DNA of 32,500 nucleotides from Glandiceps talaboti (GCF_964340395.1 NC_135556.1:14583910-14616409); one strand, 5' to 3'; positions 1 through 11,375 are shown, counted from the first letter of the stretch. Notes: a model not told the origin generated them from the letters alone. Program-made: numbers and translations.

Positions 1-574
1 TGTGTAACTTTGGTGTTACTGATATTGGTGATAGACAAGATACAACTAGTACTACAAAAATATAGTTTCCGAGCTTTTTCAGTTATGGCTCCTCTAGAAC
101 AAGTTTCCTTTTAACATTCCCTCGATAGTACAACTTAATCTTTTAAACTCAATCTTAAAACTTATCTGTTTAAGCAATACTGCAGGATGTGATTTTTTAT
201 GCAATTTTATCCTCATTTTAGCCGCATCATTTTTTAATGAAATTCTTCTTATTGTAGTCACCTAATTTCATGTCTTATTGTCCTTTTTAGTTTTGTAAAT
301 TTTGTACTCTTCATCATTTTAGCCTAGTAAATTGCTGTAATTGCTATTGTCATCCTAAGCATGTATCTACATTTTAACGTTATTTTTAAGGGTACTGAGA
401 CGTAGAGACGCTTTTTAAAGACTTCAATTATTATCATTACTAATTTACTGTGTAAACGGGAAAATATATCTTTGCTGAAAGTGGATGACATCTACACATT
501 GGAACTGATCCTCGACAAAGAAATTTCTAAACCATTCAAATCAGCTAGTTCGTTCTACTCTACATACAAACAAA
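1..574. other. AT-rich non-coding DNA
   Basis: No gene, repeat or RNA was recognised here. The frame of the following ORF is closed upstream by a TGA at 506-508, so that ORF does not extend far into this stretch. Confidence 0.6.
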
Positions 575-901
575 ATGGATGACAATAACGAACAGCCGAT
601 GTCAATACAAAGACGTCACCAGGGGCGAGTACCTTGGGATGTGGGAAAGATTAACAACTCCATGTCAGCCGCGCAAGTGAATAATCACAACATCGTCGCC
701 GACAATGTAAAATCCTTTATAGCGAGAGGTCGATTGCAACTACCCCAGTGTGAAAGCCTTTGGATTATGTACTATCCAACTACATATACAAAACCATGCA
801 TAATTTGTCGACATCCATCTGAAACAGCATTCCCAATGGTTGTACACGATTACATGAACTGTATCAACAAAACACAACTGGATAGTCGATATAATTTATA
901 A
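575..901 (+). CDS. Hypothetical 108-residue protein (orphan ORF or exon)
   Basis: I do not recognise this protein and assign no function. The ORF starts at an ATG in good animal Kozak context (A at -3, G at +4) and ends at TAA 899-901. An in-frame stop 66 bases upstream limits any N-terminal extension unless there is splicing. The product is hydrophilic and basic in its first two thirds (QRRHQGRVPWDVGKINN near residues 12-28). Toward the C-terminus it has a CxxC pair (CIIC, about residues 75-78) followed by another Cys in DYMNC, which could bind metal but could equally be chance. There is no signal peptide or membrane segment. No clear polyadenylation signal or splice site fixes the gene structure. 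It could be a small single-exon gene, an internal exon, or a random ORF; its mixed amino-acid composition is more protein-like than that of other ORFs here. Confidence 0.3.
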   Translation: MDDNNEQPMSIQRRHQGRVPWDVGKINNSMSAAQVNNHNIVADNVKSFIARGRLQLPQCESLWIMYYPTTYTKPCIICRHPSETAFPMVVHDYMNCINKTQLDSRYNL

Positions 902-3745
902 GAAAATCCAAGACAACAATGTTAATAATGAGACATACATAGGCATTCTGTTTTAAGCCACATTGTTAGATTCAAATATTAAAAAATGAAAAAATTTCAT
1001 CAATAACAAACACGTCAAAACTTTGTTGTCGACAAACAGATCAAACGGACTAGGTGAATAGAAACCATTATTCCATACGATGCACACATTTCGAAATGTT
1101 ATGTCACCAAGTTTCAGAAATACTTCCCAGTGACGCATAGATATCTATAGGTTTCGTTCTGACCTTATCGTATTATTCTTTACAGATTTGTGAGTGGCTC
1201 ATGAGAACCGGTTTCAACATTCGTTCCATAATGGTTCTACAACGTTGTAGTAATATTTGGAGAAAAAGACCAGGTATTATAACGACAACTAAGACACAAT
1301 ATTTGTTGATTTGGATAACATGTTTAAATGCGATTTAAAATATTTCTTATCAGATGCAGTGTGAACTAATGATATTTATACCTGTACAAGCTACTTGTCA
1401 TTTATTTTGGAAAAAACACCTTGGCCTAAAACCGAATTTTAAAATGCTGACAATTTCAACACTCTATTTACATGTAAATAGGGTAGATGTTAAATTTCTA
1501 GGCACCCAGATCTCAGGCTGAACACACTTTGTCATAGCGTACCAATACTGAGCCCTTTGTAAAGGAAGCTCATTAACGTCTTTATTTTTTTAGACGCCTG
1601 AAAAAATTCGGTATGGACCACGATATTCATCATTCAACCATTGAAATTATCTTAGCTAACTCTATTATCGTCTGGTTCGGGAACAGTACGCTCAGGAGGA
1701 GTTAGCTTCACTCGAAATGTCGTCCGTACTGCAGATAGAACCACTGGCACCGATCTGTAATCACTTGACTACATATATCGCTTGAGGACTGTCTGCAAGG
1801 CAACATCTATTACGCAAACTTCAAGTCATCCCGGATGCTCATGTTTTTTTTTCTTTTACGCCCTGGTCGACGTTATCGTAGTATAAAGGCACCCTCTTAA
1901 CGTTTTTAGGAAAATCTTTTACCCTTCTGCAATTCGAATTTAAATACATCCTGATATTCGCTTTTTTCTTAGTCGTTTTCCGTCATTTTGTCCTCATTTT
2001 ATTCTGTGTATTTATCTGCAACTTTACTGTGGAGCGCTGTGAATAGTCAAATTCCAATGTTTTTAATATACATATGGCATTAAAGTATCTGAATCTGGAT
2101 CTGAATATGAATCTGAATATCACAGGAGAAATTGGTGACTACATCATGACGTATCCATACCAACCCTTAGGTATTACCACAATGAGTGTCCTATTAGATG
2201 CGCAAGTTGATAAATGACTTGTTTTGTTCAGAAAATGGAAAGGCGATATGAATAACGTCAATTAATGTTCCATCACCCACAGTAAATACTTAATTTCCTA
2301 CAACTGCGACAGTCACATCTGGGATAGTTCAATCGAACGTCTATGCTATTATCTTCATTTCCTCACGTTTGCCGGACATTTTGGTTTAACACAAAATGGT
2401 AACCTTATTTTTGTAACGGGGAATATCGCCCATGTTAAAGATGAATATATATTGAATTTACACTGCTTCGCCAGGCATTTCGCTATATTTTCTCCTTAGC
2501 CACTACGTGACACCACACCTACGATGTTAGTTCGGGAACTTTGATCGATATGTTTTGTCTGCTCAAAAGTATCCTGTAGGTCTAGTGGCTGACTTTTAAC
2601 TGTTCCATTCTCCGTATAGACGTATCATTAAGGAAGGAAATATTTAATTTGAATGTCTAGAAACAAGATGGTTATTCCCCAAGTATTGAGACAACTTGAT
2701 CTACATGAAATTAACCAGATATTCAAATAGGTCATACACTTAATAAGCGAGTTACACAAGTATCAAATAATGCATTTTCGAGTCTACTGTCAATGCTATT
2801 TTAGAACAACAATAACAACGGACTGACTGACAATACTTCCTCTATAATCGACAAATTCGCTTACTACTTTTCAAGCAAGATTAACGTAGTCAGTAAACCA
2901 GAAGACTTAATTAGGCTACACAACGTCAAAATACCCATTTGTGCAAATTCAATACTCTATTAATATTGCAATATGTCAATACTCTAACCTAATCTTGACC
3001 AGAAAATCTTCAATTAATGAACTATGTCGATGGCGTACAAACATTTTAAAATGCATCCATTTGGTTCAAATGATATGTTAAATCTACACAATGCCATGCC
3101 ATTATATCGTGCACGGGGTTATGCTCATTCAATAGTGATATCTAATGGCTTAGATGAATTGTCAGATACTGACTGTTTTCCACATAGAAACCTATCGAGA
3201 GCGTAATGTCGGTCTTTTCTCTTTTAACCTGATTCAAGTTGCATAATTGGGTTTCACTTACATAGAAGGAAAGTGTGATTGAATCTCGGGTAGTATTTTG
3301 AACTCTTCGGCCGAGTGTTCAATGTAGTCATTGAGTAAATGTAGTTAATGAGTTAAACCCTGAAATATTCTACTTTAACTGGGAAGATTTCACGATTCGT
3401 ACAATTTAAAAGACGTGACGTCGTCATGCAATGTTTGTCAAGACTCCAAAAGATATTGAAACTTAGGTGTATATAAACTTACACACCCTTTAAATACAGC
3501 TTTGAAAACGTTAGTCTTAATCTTAGTGGAGGTAATTTCACAGCAATATTAAGAGCTCGCGATTAACATTTTCTGGGTTGTTTTCATTATATTTCAGTCA
3601 TTATTTCACTACATTATTGATAAGTTACAAACTAAAATGAAGGCCTGGTACGAGTCTTGTAATGTCGAAGTTGAATTTATTCATTGTTATTGTTACCCAT
3701 GCTTTTGGATTTAGAGTGAGTAAGACAGAAAACGTAAACATCAAT
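902..3745. other. AT-rich non-coding DNA
   Basis: No gene was supported. The notable items are the palindrome at 1464-1481 and a short degenerate hexamer run of GAATCT/GAATAT type near 2088-2122. Short ORFs present (for example 3024-3206) have no recognisable domain. Confidence 0.55.
1464..1481. promoter_or_regulatory. Perfect 18-bp palindrome with inverted forkhead-like sites
   Basis: CTATTTACATGTAAATAG equals its own reverse complement. It contains GTAAATA on both strands, which fits the forkhead (FOX) core RYMAAYA. Whether it is bound by anything is inference only. Confidence 0.3.
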
Positions 3746-3794
3746 GGGGGGGGGGGGGTTCAGGTAAAAGGTGGTTAGGTCGAAAATAACATCT

Positions 3795-3825
<31 letters not shown>

Positions 3826-3895
3826 ATGTATGTATGTATGTGGATATCATGTCTAGAAGGATAGACTATGTTAAGGAGCGGGAGAGGGGGGGGGG
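3746..3895. repeat. G-run-bracketed (TG)n(TATG)n microsatellite
   Basis: A run of 13 G lies at 3746-3758. A (TG)n then (TATG)n microsatellite follows at about 3795-3841, and a run of 10 G lies at 3886-3895. The same combination of G runs and dinucleotide repeat recurs near 10 kb. Confidence 0.9.
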
Positions 3896-5748
3896 CTTAA
3901 TCTTGATCACCTTTGTCAGTTGTACGTTTCACTTTTCCCAGGACATCAGTATAAGATAATATAAAAAATAACCTTTGATACAAACTAAAATGTATGTTTC
4001 ATTACTCCCACTTCAGTATCAAAAAGAAAATAAGTTACAATATGTTCTAGAGGATACAAAGAGCAGCACTTGTGTTCTATTTAGGTTGGTGATGTATGGG
4101 TACATCATCGCAATCATTGAGACCATTAGTTAGGGAGATCGCGTATTGAATAGCAACCAGCCATTTCATTGTGTATGCCATATTGCCTTAACAGTCTCTT
4201 TCAAAGACGATATATAAATTTAATGTCATTTTTAGTTCTTGTCAGCCACGTGTGATATTTACATCACCTACGCTCCATCGTCACGCCTGAATTAATGATA
4301 TTCAGTCCGAGAACATGATGAGAACCTATGACGAGAATACTAATCAAATTAGTCAAGTGTGAAAATGATCGAATAACGTTGTCATAATAATGTGCTACAA
4401 TTTTATCACATTGCTCGCCCTGATGCATTACAAAAGTTAACATGCATTTATCCCAGGCAGCCATCTTGGATTGTACATGTTTATTTGACCCCAATCCGTG
4501 AGAAATGGTGTCCATATTAAAGTTAGACGACATCTCTGCTTTCCCCTCTTGGCAGTGCCTTTAAAAATACACAAGTAGCAATTATCGGAATTATTGAGTG
4601 TTGTTACGTTCATTAAAGCGCAAGCAACAGGAACCTTTTGCTATTTAAAATAATTAATTTGCCAGCTGAAATAAAAAATTAATCTTCCCCTTGAAAATGT
4701 ACAATCTGATTAATCTGCTGGATTACATTTCTACTCGTCATTAAAGTGGCACAAGCTGAGGTTATAAACCTTTTACTCAAGTAAAAATACTTACACAAAA
4801 CCTCGATTAAACTATTTGTAATACAATATCATTGTCGATGCAGGCCTTCTATGACATTACAATTGCCTTCTAATTTGTTGACTGCCTAGTATCGACATTT
4901 TTTGATACGTATAAGAAATTACGTCATCGGATCAGTTATATGCTATATCTTAATACCAAGTTTTAGTTCAGTTAATAACAAGTGATAATGACGTTTGCTT
5001 CGGTTAGTAGAATACTACGAGTGGCTTTTAAATACGCAGTATAGAGTCTAGCCCCAAAACGTATAAACTCAGATTATGCCCCTTTAATGTTAGAGTGTAC
5101 ATTAGCTTGATGTCATCAGTCGTGAAAGAAGTACTGACCATTTATTTGTTGTTCAACAAAAGTAGAAATTCACAAGATTATCGCTATGTTCATCATACAA
5201 ATAGTATAGCAACATGTAAATCAGGAAAAAATGAAATGAAATTACAGCTATTGTGGCTTTTTGTAATATATATATCAAAGAGGGACATGTATAGTTATAT
5301 TTACAAGCCTAAAACCCCGACGTTAATGAGTCTCTTGGATAAAGCTTTATTCATTTGCAGTACACTTGTAGAAGGGTGTGACTCGACTTACCACGAATTC
5401 GCCTTTTGAAAGCGAAAACAATCTCAATATCAATTTCTGCAGTAAAGTTTGCGATTGAGTGAATGTATCACATACTAAAATTGTATAATTCCCGATACTA
5501 GCTGTATTATATAAAAGAAACAAATATACCAGACTAGTCAAAATTTAATTATCGTATTTCTGCTTGCACTCTCGTATCGTATTTCTTCCATTGGAAAGAT
5601 TGAGGATGGTTTCACTTTCCGGGTTAGGTCATGAAAATTGGATTTCACCACAGGAGCTCGAAGACTAAGTAGGAAAGAAATTCGTTTCAATATGAATGTA
5701 GAATCGTCCTGATGGAATTTTCCGCTTATTTGGTTATTAATAAATCAA
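3896..5748. other. AT-rich non-coding DNA
   Basis: No gene was supported. A minus-strand ORF at 4264-4533 (89 codons, containing MAAWDKC) has no recognised family, and nothing else supports it as a gene. Confidence 0.5.
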
Positions 5749-5766
5749 ACATTTGCATGCAAATGT
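5749..5766. promoter_or_regulatory. Perfect 18-bp palindrome of overlapping octamer (POU-like) sites
   Basis: ACATTTGCATGCAAATGT is its own reverse complement. It carries ATTTGCAT and ATGCAAAT, the POU/Oct octamer, in overlapping inverted orientation. The regulatory role is inferred. Confidence 0.3.
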
Positions 5767-6613
5767 GCCTCCTTTTCAGCATAAAACCCATACATTTTCT
5801 GTAGTACTGTTGGTGGTAATGAGGTTCCATGAAAACGGAACTGAAACGTACTTATCTGAAGATAAATGCATTGGCTGATTGAGGAGAGATAAACTACTCC
5901 TTTTTATGTTAAGGTGGCATGCACTGACATAAGGTGGTGATCATTTTTCCATTGTTCAAACTTTCAAGCCACACGTGTTCATAAAAAAAAATCGTGATTC
6001 AAAACAAAGCGATGTCACCGTATTTCATATATGTCGTGTGACCAAAGTCTGCAACGGTGAATATTGTTTTCTGAAATTCATAATTCGTATACATTCATCT
6101 TCCAATAAAAAAATAGGCAATAAAAATGAAATACAAATGTGGACACAATGACGAGCACATCATATTAATAAGGTTATAAATTGCAACCACATGTGTTTCT
6201 AGGTCTATTGGAAATTATATGATATTTGTTTAGTTTGTTAATTGGTAGTTTAACAAGTCTTCGTCGGAATCATAAATTATTCATAATTATTTTATGGTAT
6301 TAAGTTTCGGACAAAATTATGGCTGTCATTCAGTCAAGAGTGATATGTGTGTCAACATAATTCATCGGTATATGGATCAAACACACCGACATATTGCAAA
6401 GAGTGCGATATGCATGTAATCTTTAAGATTGAATTCAAATCTTTTGGTAAAAGATGAGGGTTAGTATCTGATAAAATGGGGTGAGGCACTTGAGTATCTG
6501 TATATTATAGTGTGATCAGTTATGAAAATGGCGGGCTTATAAATAAATATTACAGCCATGTCTGGAAATTTCAAAAGGTTGTAAAAATAAAGAACGTACT
6601 TATGCCCTATGTT
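5767..6613. other. AT-rich non-coding DNA
   Basis: Nothing was recognised apart from AT-rich sequence leading into the repeat-derived region. Confidence 0.5.
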
Positions 6614-6654
6614 ATATCACCTTTGCGCCAAATTTGAATGAAACTGGCTTGTGT
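6614..6654 (+). repeat. Dispersed repeat module, copy 1
   Basis: About 36 of 41 positions match a second copy at 8736-8776 in the same orientation. The shared core includes ATATCACCTTTG and GGCTTGTGT. It also resembles the CCAAA...ATGAAA...GCTTG segment of the tandem monomers at 7.1-8.0 kb, so it is probably the same mobile-element superfamily. Confidence 0.6.
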
Positions 6655-6674
6655 ATGTTAGTTATATAGCTGGC

Positions 6675-6714
6675 TACACACGGACGGACGGATTGAATAC
6701 ATTTCGTCCGTGTC
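6675..6714. repeat. Hairpin with ACACGGACG arms
   Basis: ACACGGACG and CGTCCGTGT form a 9-bp inverted repeat around a short loop. It lies between the dispersed module and the left inverted end of the 6770-8378 element. It may be part of another, truncated element. Confidence 0.5.
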
Positions 6715-7144
6715 TGTTGGTGTAAAAGTACTTTAAATCCCTCTAGGACATAACTCAGAATTATTTATAGCACGTTCCAAATTACCGTTCAGCGGCTGTA
6801 GTTGATGCTACCATGAAGAAATTCTATGTGCTACAGCTTAAGATAAAAAGATCGCAATTTCTTGCTTTGTTTTGTCTAAATGAAATAAACCATTTAAACG
6901 TAAAGCACCTAGACACAGACACGTGGGCGCCAATGTTTTCACATCTGAATTTGATGTCTGCATGATAGCATATTACGAGTATATTTCATTTATACACAAA
7001 TTTAAATCAATCAAATTTAAACTGAATGCCTCCCGCAAGGGCAATACCATAGAGTTTTGGGCCTACACATATTGTTAGAATGCAAAATTCTAAACTATAT
7101 ATAGCCAGTATACATTATGTATCACTTAATTGGAAAATTGATTA

Positions 7145-8085
7145 TATGAGAATCTATATGAAATGTGAAGCTTGCATAGTTAACACATTGCCTAATTATT
7201 AAATCGTTGATTATACAAATTAACCATATAGCTTATAAGTTACAACATCAAGCTTTAAATGACACATGCACTTCTTCACCATCAATACATGTACTAAATT
7301 ATCTGAAATTTGAAGCTTGCATCAAAAGATATTGCCTCAAAAATATTATCATAATGAGTATGGTTACAAATTACATATCACAATTAAAAAGCTACATAAA
7401 CAACTAAATTAAACATGTATGATATGTTATTGTTGACAGTTAAGAAATAGCCTAATTGCCGATAATTATTATTTGTACAAATTAGTCATTAAAATTAAAA
7501 GCTTTAGAGGATATGTGTTATGGTTGATGTATGTGCCAAATTATATGGAAGTTGAAGCATGCATTAGAAAGATATAGCTTAATTACCGAAATTCATTATT
7601 CAAATTACTTATTAAAAGTAACGGCTATAGCAACAAACTTCACCGGGCAGGTATGCATTATTTAGGGTTAATATATGTACCAAACTCTATGAAATTTGAA
7701 GCTTGCATTCTTAAGATAAAACCTAATTACCGAAAGTCATTAATTATGCAAATTATTCATTAAAACTGTAAGCGACATCAACAAACTTTGTAGGACGTAT
7801 ACGTTTTATTATGGTTAACTTTAATATGTACTAAATTATATTTAAATTGATTTATGCATTTTTTAAGATATAGCCTAATTACGGAAATTGATTAATTATG
7901 CAATTTATTCATAAAAGCTTTAAGCTAAATCAACAGAATTTATAGGACACATTCGCTTTGTTATGGTTATCGCCCTAATTACTAAAATTGGATGTTTACC
8001 AAAATCTAATCAGTTCTTGCCATTAGTATATGGAAGATGTGTACCAAGTTTCATCAGAATCGATAATGTAGCTTTTGAGATATTG
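7145..8085 (+). repeat. Degenerate tandem monomers (about 100-152 bp)
   Basis: The landmark CCTAATTACC or a close variant starts at 7191, 7335, 7451, 7578, 7722, 7874 and 7974, giving spacings of 144, 116, 127, 144, 152 and 100. Between landmarks, most units share a TATGTACCAAA-like segment, a GAAGCTTGCAT-like segment, and AAATTATTCATTAAAA. The last, shortened unit runs straight into the (ACAG)n tract. The units are strongly diverged, which suggests an old array. Confidence 0.75.
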
Positions 8086-8090
8086 TGTAC

Positions 8091-8141
<51 letters not shown>

Positions 8142-8220
8142 GTCAGACAGACAGACAGACAGACAGACAAACAAACAAACACACGCACACAGACACACAC
8201 GCGGACACATAGACAGACAA
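8091..8220. repeat. (ACAG)n microsatellite with ACAA/ACAC tail
   Basis: Near-perfect ACAG repeats run to about 8168 and then decay into ACAA, ACAC and ACAG variants. The tract is fused to the final core monomer, as expected for the internal microsatellite of the surrounding element. Confidence 0.95.
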
Positions 8221-8228
8221 CAGCATAA

Positions 8229-8242
8229 CTCCCTTACGGGAG
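8229..8242. repeat. Short hairpin after the microsatellite
   Basis: CTCCC-TTAC-GGGAG forms a perfect 5-bp stem with a 4-base loop. It lies in the 3' block of the composite element and is nearly the inverse of a motif in its 5' block near 7029. Confidence 0.55.
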
Positions 8243-8336
8243 ATAAAAATGTCACAAGAAACTGTATTCATTCAATCTAGCTATCTTAAAATGTATCATG
8301 TTTCTTATTGGTTTCTGTGAGGGTGTATCAAACAAG

Positions 8337-8352
8337 GCCGGTGAACGCCGGC
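8337..8352. repeat. Terminal GC hairpin of the composite element
   Basis: GCCGG-TGAACG-CCGGC forms a GC-only stem in otherwise AT-rich DNA, four bases before the right inverted end. Helitron-like elements typically carry such a 3' hairpin near the terminus. Confidence 0.5.
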
Positions 8353-8735
8353 AGACTGAACGGTAATTTGAAACGGGCGGTACTTTATAGTGTCTGAAAA
8401 CAAATGATGCCAGAAATTTTATCTACAGTAACTGTAAACGAGAAAATCTGGATGATTATTTAGTCCGATTAAAACTGTCGTACACAGGTTGACTTCATTT
8501 TAACTGTATCGTGTAGGCAATTTAAAATAACAGTCAGTTCTAAAACAGATTGTAATCCAATTAGATGACAATACGAAAATGTTTATAAGGTTTCATCAGT
8601 GTTTCCAAGAAATATGAAGTAATGCAGGCGGTGTAGTTTTTAAAATATTCACCAAAGATAGTTTTAAAATGAACGAACATATAACAATTATGAAAGACGA
8701 CAGTCTCCTGTTCTTGTTGGGGTCGTGTCTGTTTA

Positions 8736-8776
8736 ATATCACCTTTGTGCCAGATTTGTATGACATTGGCTTGTGT
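8736..8776 (+). repeat. Dispersed repeat module, copy 2
   Basis: It matches 6614-6654 at about 36 of 41 positions in direct orientation. The surrounding minus-strand ORF (8561-9031) is a by-product of this repeat-derived sequence and is not called as a gene. Confidence 0.6.
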
Positions 8777-10001
8777 TTCATAATAACTGTTAATTTCATC
8801 CCACTCAACACCTTTTATTATAGCCATACTCCCTCTTGTCAACAGACGTAAGTTACAAAATACTGAGATGCCAATTATTATCATTTTATATATAATAGTT
8901 AGACGTGGTCTCAAGGTGGCACGGGGATAATCATCTCCCATGTCAGTTTGCTGGAAGATAATGACTTGATGATCACAGGTATCAAGAGATGACATTTTTA
9001 GACAATAATTGGTTTGACGTCTAGATTCCATTGAACTAAATGTATTTTCTCATCCCATATGGGTGCTTAGATAAATGTCCCTTTAAAACATAACAATTAC
9101 TAGTTTGTATACCTAACACACTTGCAGGAAAATGCCACTACAGGAACTGGAGGCATTTTCTTTTTGATGTTTTGGATTCTTGGGAGTCCTTTCATAATTT
9201 ACACCAGTGTTCACATAAATTTCACGTGATTGCCAATAAACGCAAAATTAAAACTTGTTTCACATGGATTGTCCTAGCAGTGGTCCAGCTTTGCATCATG
9301 GGCGTCGAAGTTTTCTAAACACTAAATGAAAGAGTCTATCTACCAGCACCATTTGAGAATTTCAAATGCTGACGATTTATTTGCAGATTATCTAGAAATA
9401 ATGAAAACGTGAAGTTTCACCACATCACATCAAAACATACGCCTGTAATAATGGATTATGCAAATATTCCTGCTCCTGTCCTTTCATTCTCCATATTGGC
9501 TGGCTTTCCCTCAGTGCCATGTGTTTTGTTTTCGTCAAATACGTCAAATTTCATTTATACAATTAAAACTAGGATAATTTGTAGGGGAATGAAGTAACAC
9601 TAATCCACTAAAAAGACTAACTATGAATTGTTTCCATAGTATTGTGGTACAGTTTGCTGTATGTGCCATTTAGAATGATTATGGTATACTCACTAAAATA
9701 CGTTTTATTAGCATGTTGATTTACTTGTCTGCATTCTTTAATATATTAAATGGATTGGTATGGTATAATAGTAATCAAATTAAGTAAGGCATTCATTATT
9801 TATGATCATCGACTATCATCTGAATATTGTAGGTGCAGTCACTATAGCTGCTCTTGCAAGAAGCTGTTCTTACACATTTTTTCAGTGGGCGGGCAATTTT
9901 TTTTGCGATCGGTAGCGGGAATCAAACAAGGACGAATTGCGGCGTGGCAATCTCGATTTTGATACAGTGGAAGGGGAAAACATGAACTTAATTGTGTGTG
10001 A
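8777..10001. other. AT-rich non-coding DNA
   Basis: No gene was supported. Short ORFs (9409-9597, 9750-9962) show no recognisable domains. Confidence 0.5.
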
Positions 10002-10218
10002 GGGGGGGGGAGGGGCGCACATTGTGTACGTCAAAATGAATTGTTGGGATAGTGGATAGCACAAACGTTTTCCTGGTGGGGAGTGGGTAAATCATTTACA
10101 ATATTGGGTGAGCAGTGGGATGGCGGACAGGTTGAAACCCAGTGGGAGGGAGGGCAGATATCCTTCACCGCCAGTGGGAGGGCACACGAGAACAGCTACA
10201 TCTCCCCCCGCCACACAC

Positions 10219-10255
<37 letters not shown>

Positions 10256-10265
10256 GGGGGGGGGG
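10002..10265. repeat. G-rich tract with (CA)n microsatellite
   Basis: G9-A-G4 lies at 10002-10015. Three CAGTGGGANGG motifs start at 10113, 10140 and 10172. A C6 run near 10204, (CA)n at about 10211-10254 and G10 at 10256-10265 follow. The plus strand is strongly G-skewed until the (CA)n tract. The G runs could form G-quadruplexes; this is inference. Confidence 0.8.
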
Positions 10266-11080
10266 CGATAAAAACATAATTTTTGGTCTGAAACAATGCA
10301 TGATTAATGAAAACCACAAATCTGCCCTTTGGCTGCACCTGATATTGTGTACAACCATAACACCAAAATATTACACTCTGTGCTACGCTTGTCTATACAG
10401 TTCATATCAAGTATAAACACTAAACACAATATTACTGTTGCTAGACGATCTAACAACAGTAAGGTCTGCATATTTATGGCTTGTTGCACTTAAATTTTAC
10501 CTCTAACTTTACGAACCATAAAACAGAAATGACTATTTTGTTTATATAATATTATTTTAACTACCACCAGCGGGTTTTATAATGAAATGCCACCACCAAC
10601 AACATTTCATAAATTGATATCTACTTTTTACAATGTCAAGAAAGTCGTTGCACCCTGGTTTACAAACAACACGATTCAAAGTACACGTATGGCGATATTT
10701 AGCTATTGTAGAATAAGAAATGTAATAAACTTGTAATAAATTCTAAAGAAATATTCTTATGTATGAGCCCTTACAACAGTGTCTGATCATCATGTGAGAA
10801 ATTGTCAAAAAAGTATAACGAATGAATTTCTGAATTTCTTTGTTCGTGTTTCAGAGTAACATTGAGATACACTCTTGGGTGTATAGTCGTGTATGTGCAG
10901 TCTGTCTTTTTTGGACAATTAGGCAAACCCGGAAAGTGTACACTACAGGTATAGTAAAGAAATGACAAACGCCCAAACATTACTCAACAAAACACAAAAT
11001 AATGAATAAGGTTTGTATCGTAAATGGAGGTTGCATACCGCCAGGTTAGCTGCTAAAAGAATAATGGACTTATTCTGGTA
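10266..11080. other. Non-coding DNA, nothing recognised
   Basis: No gene, RNA or repeat was recognised. Confidence 0.5.
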
Positions 11081-11089
11081 TATAGTGTA

Positions 11090-11375
11090 GAATGTCATAA
11101 AACAAGTAAAAACATCCAATTATAAAAGTTAAGGGAGAATAAAAAACAAGAGAATTAATAAAATAAAATATAAAATAAAAGCTATACCGTTTTCGGCGTC
11201 TATTCCATTAGCAGGAAAGGCATAGAAAAAAAAAACACATAGCAGAAGAAAGTTGATATGAAAGAGAAAATAATAAATGCATTGTTAGTAATAAACGACA
11301 GAAAGAAATAGAAAAGAAAAATTTACAAAGAATTAGTAAAAAAACATGCTAAAGAAAAAAATGTGAAACGAAGAT
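11090..11375 (+). other. A/purine-rich tract
   Basis: The plus strand is dominated by A with G, with many AAAATAAA and GAAAGAAA runs. No regular period is visible. It may be an intron or intergenic segment with strand-biased mutation, or a decayed retroposon tail. Confidence 0.5.

Larger units (their letters stand above)
6770..8378. mobile_element. Helentron/pearl-like non-autonomous element
   Basis: A 23-bp inverted repeat with two mismatches bounds the region. The left copy at 6770-6792 contains AAATTACCGTTCAG, and the right copy at 8356-8378 contains CTGAACGGTAATTT. A second inverted pair, CTCCCGCAAGGG near 7029 versus CTCCCTTACGGGAG at 8229-8242, lies inside. From left to right there is a unique 5' block, six or seven degenerate tandem monomers, an (ACAG)n-type microsatellite, and a 3' block with two hairpins. 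This order matches non-autonomous Helitron-like elements (bivalve pearl-type, Drosophila DINE-type), which carry core tandem repeats, a tetranucleotide tract, short inverted termini and a 3' hairpin. No transposase or Rep/helicase coding sequence is present. The family assignment is inference; the structure is read directly from the sequence. Confidence 0.6.

Noticed and set aside
7963-8280. ORFs rich in TDRQ or VCLS over 8010-8280
   Set aside because: They are produced by the (ACAG)n tract inside the mobile element.
8561-9031. 156-codon minus-strand ORF
   Set aside because: It overlaps a dispersed repeat module, has no recognisable domain, and overlaps other open frames on both strands.
10083-10416. 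Overlapping ORFs on both strands across the G-rich/(CA)n tract
   Set aside because: Low-complexity translation; open on both strands with no domain.
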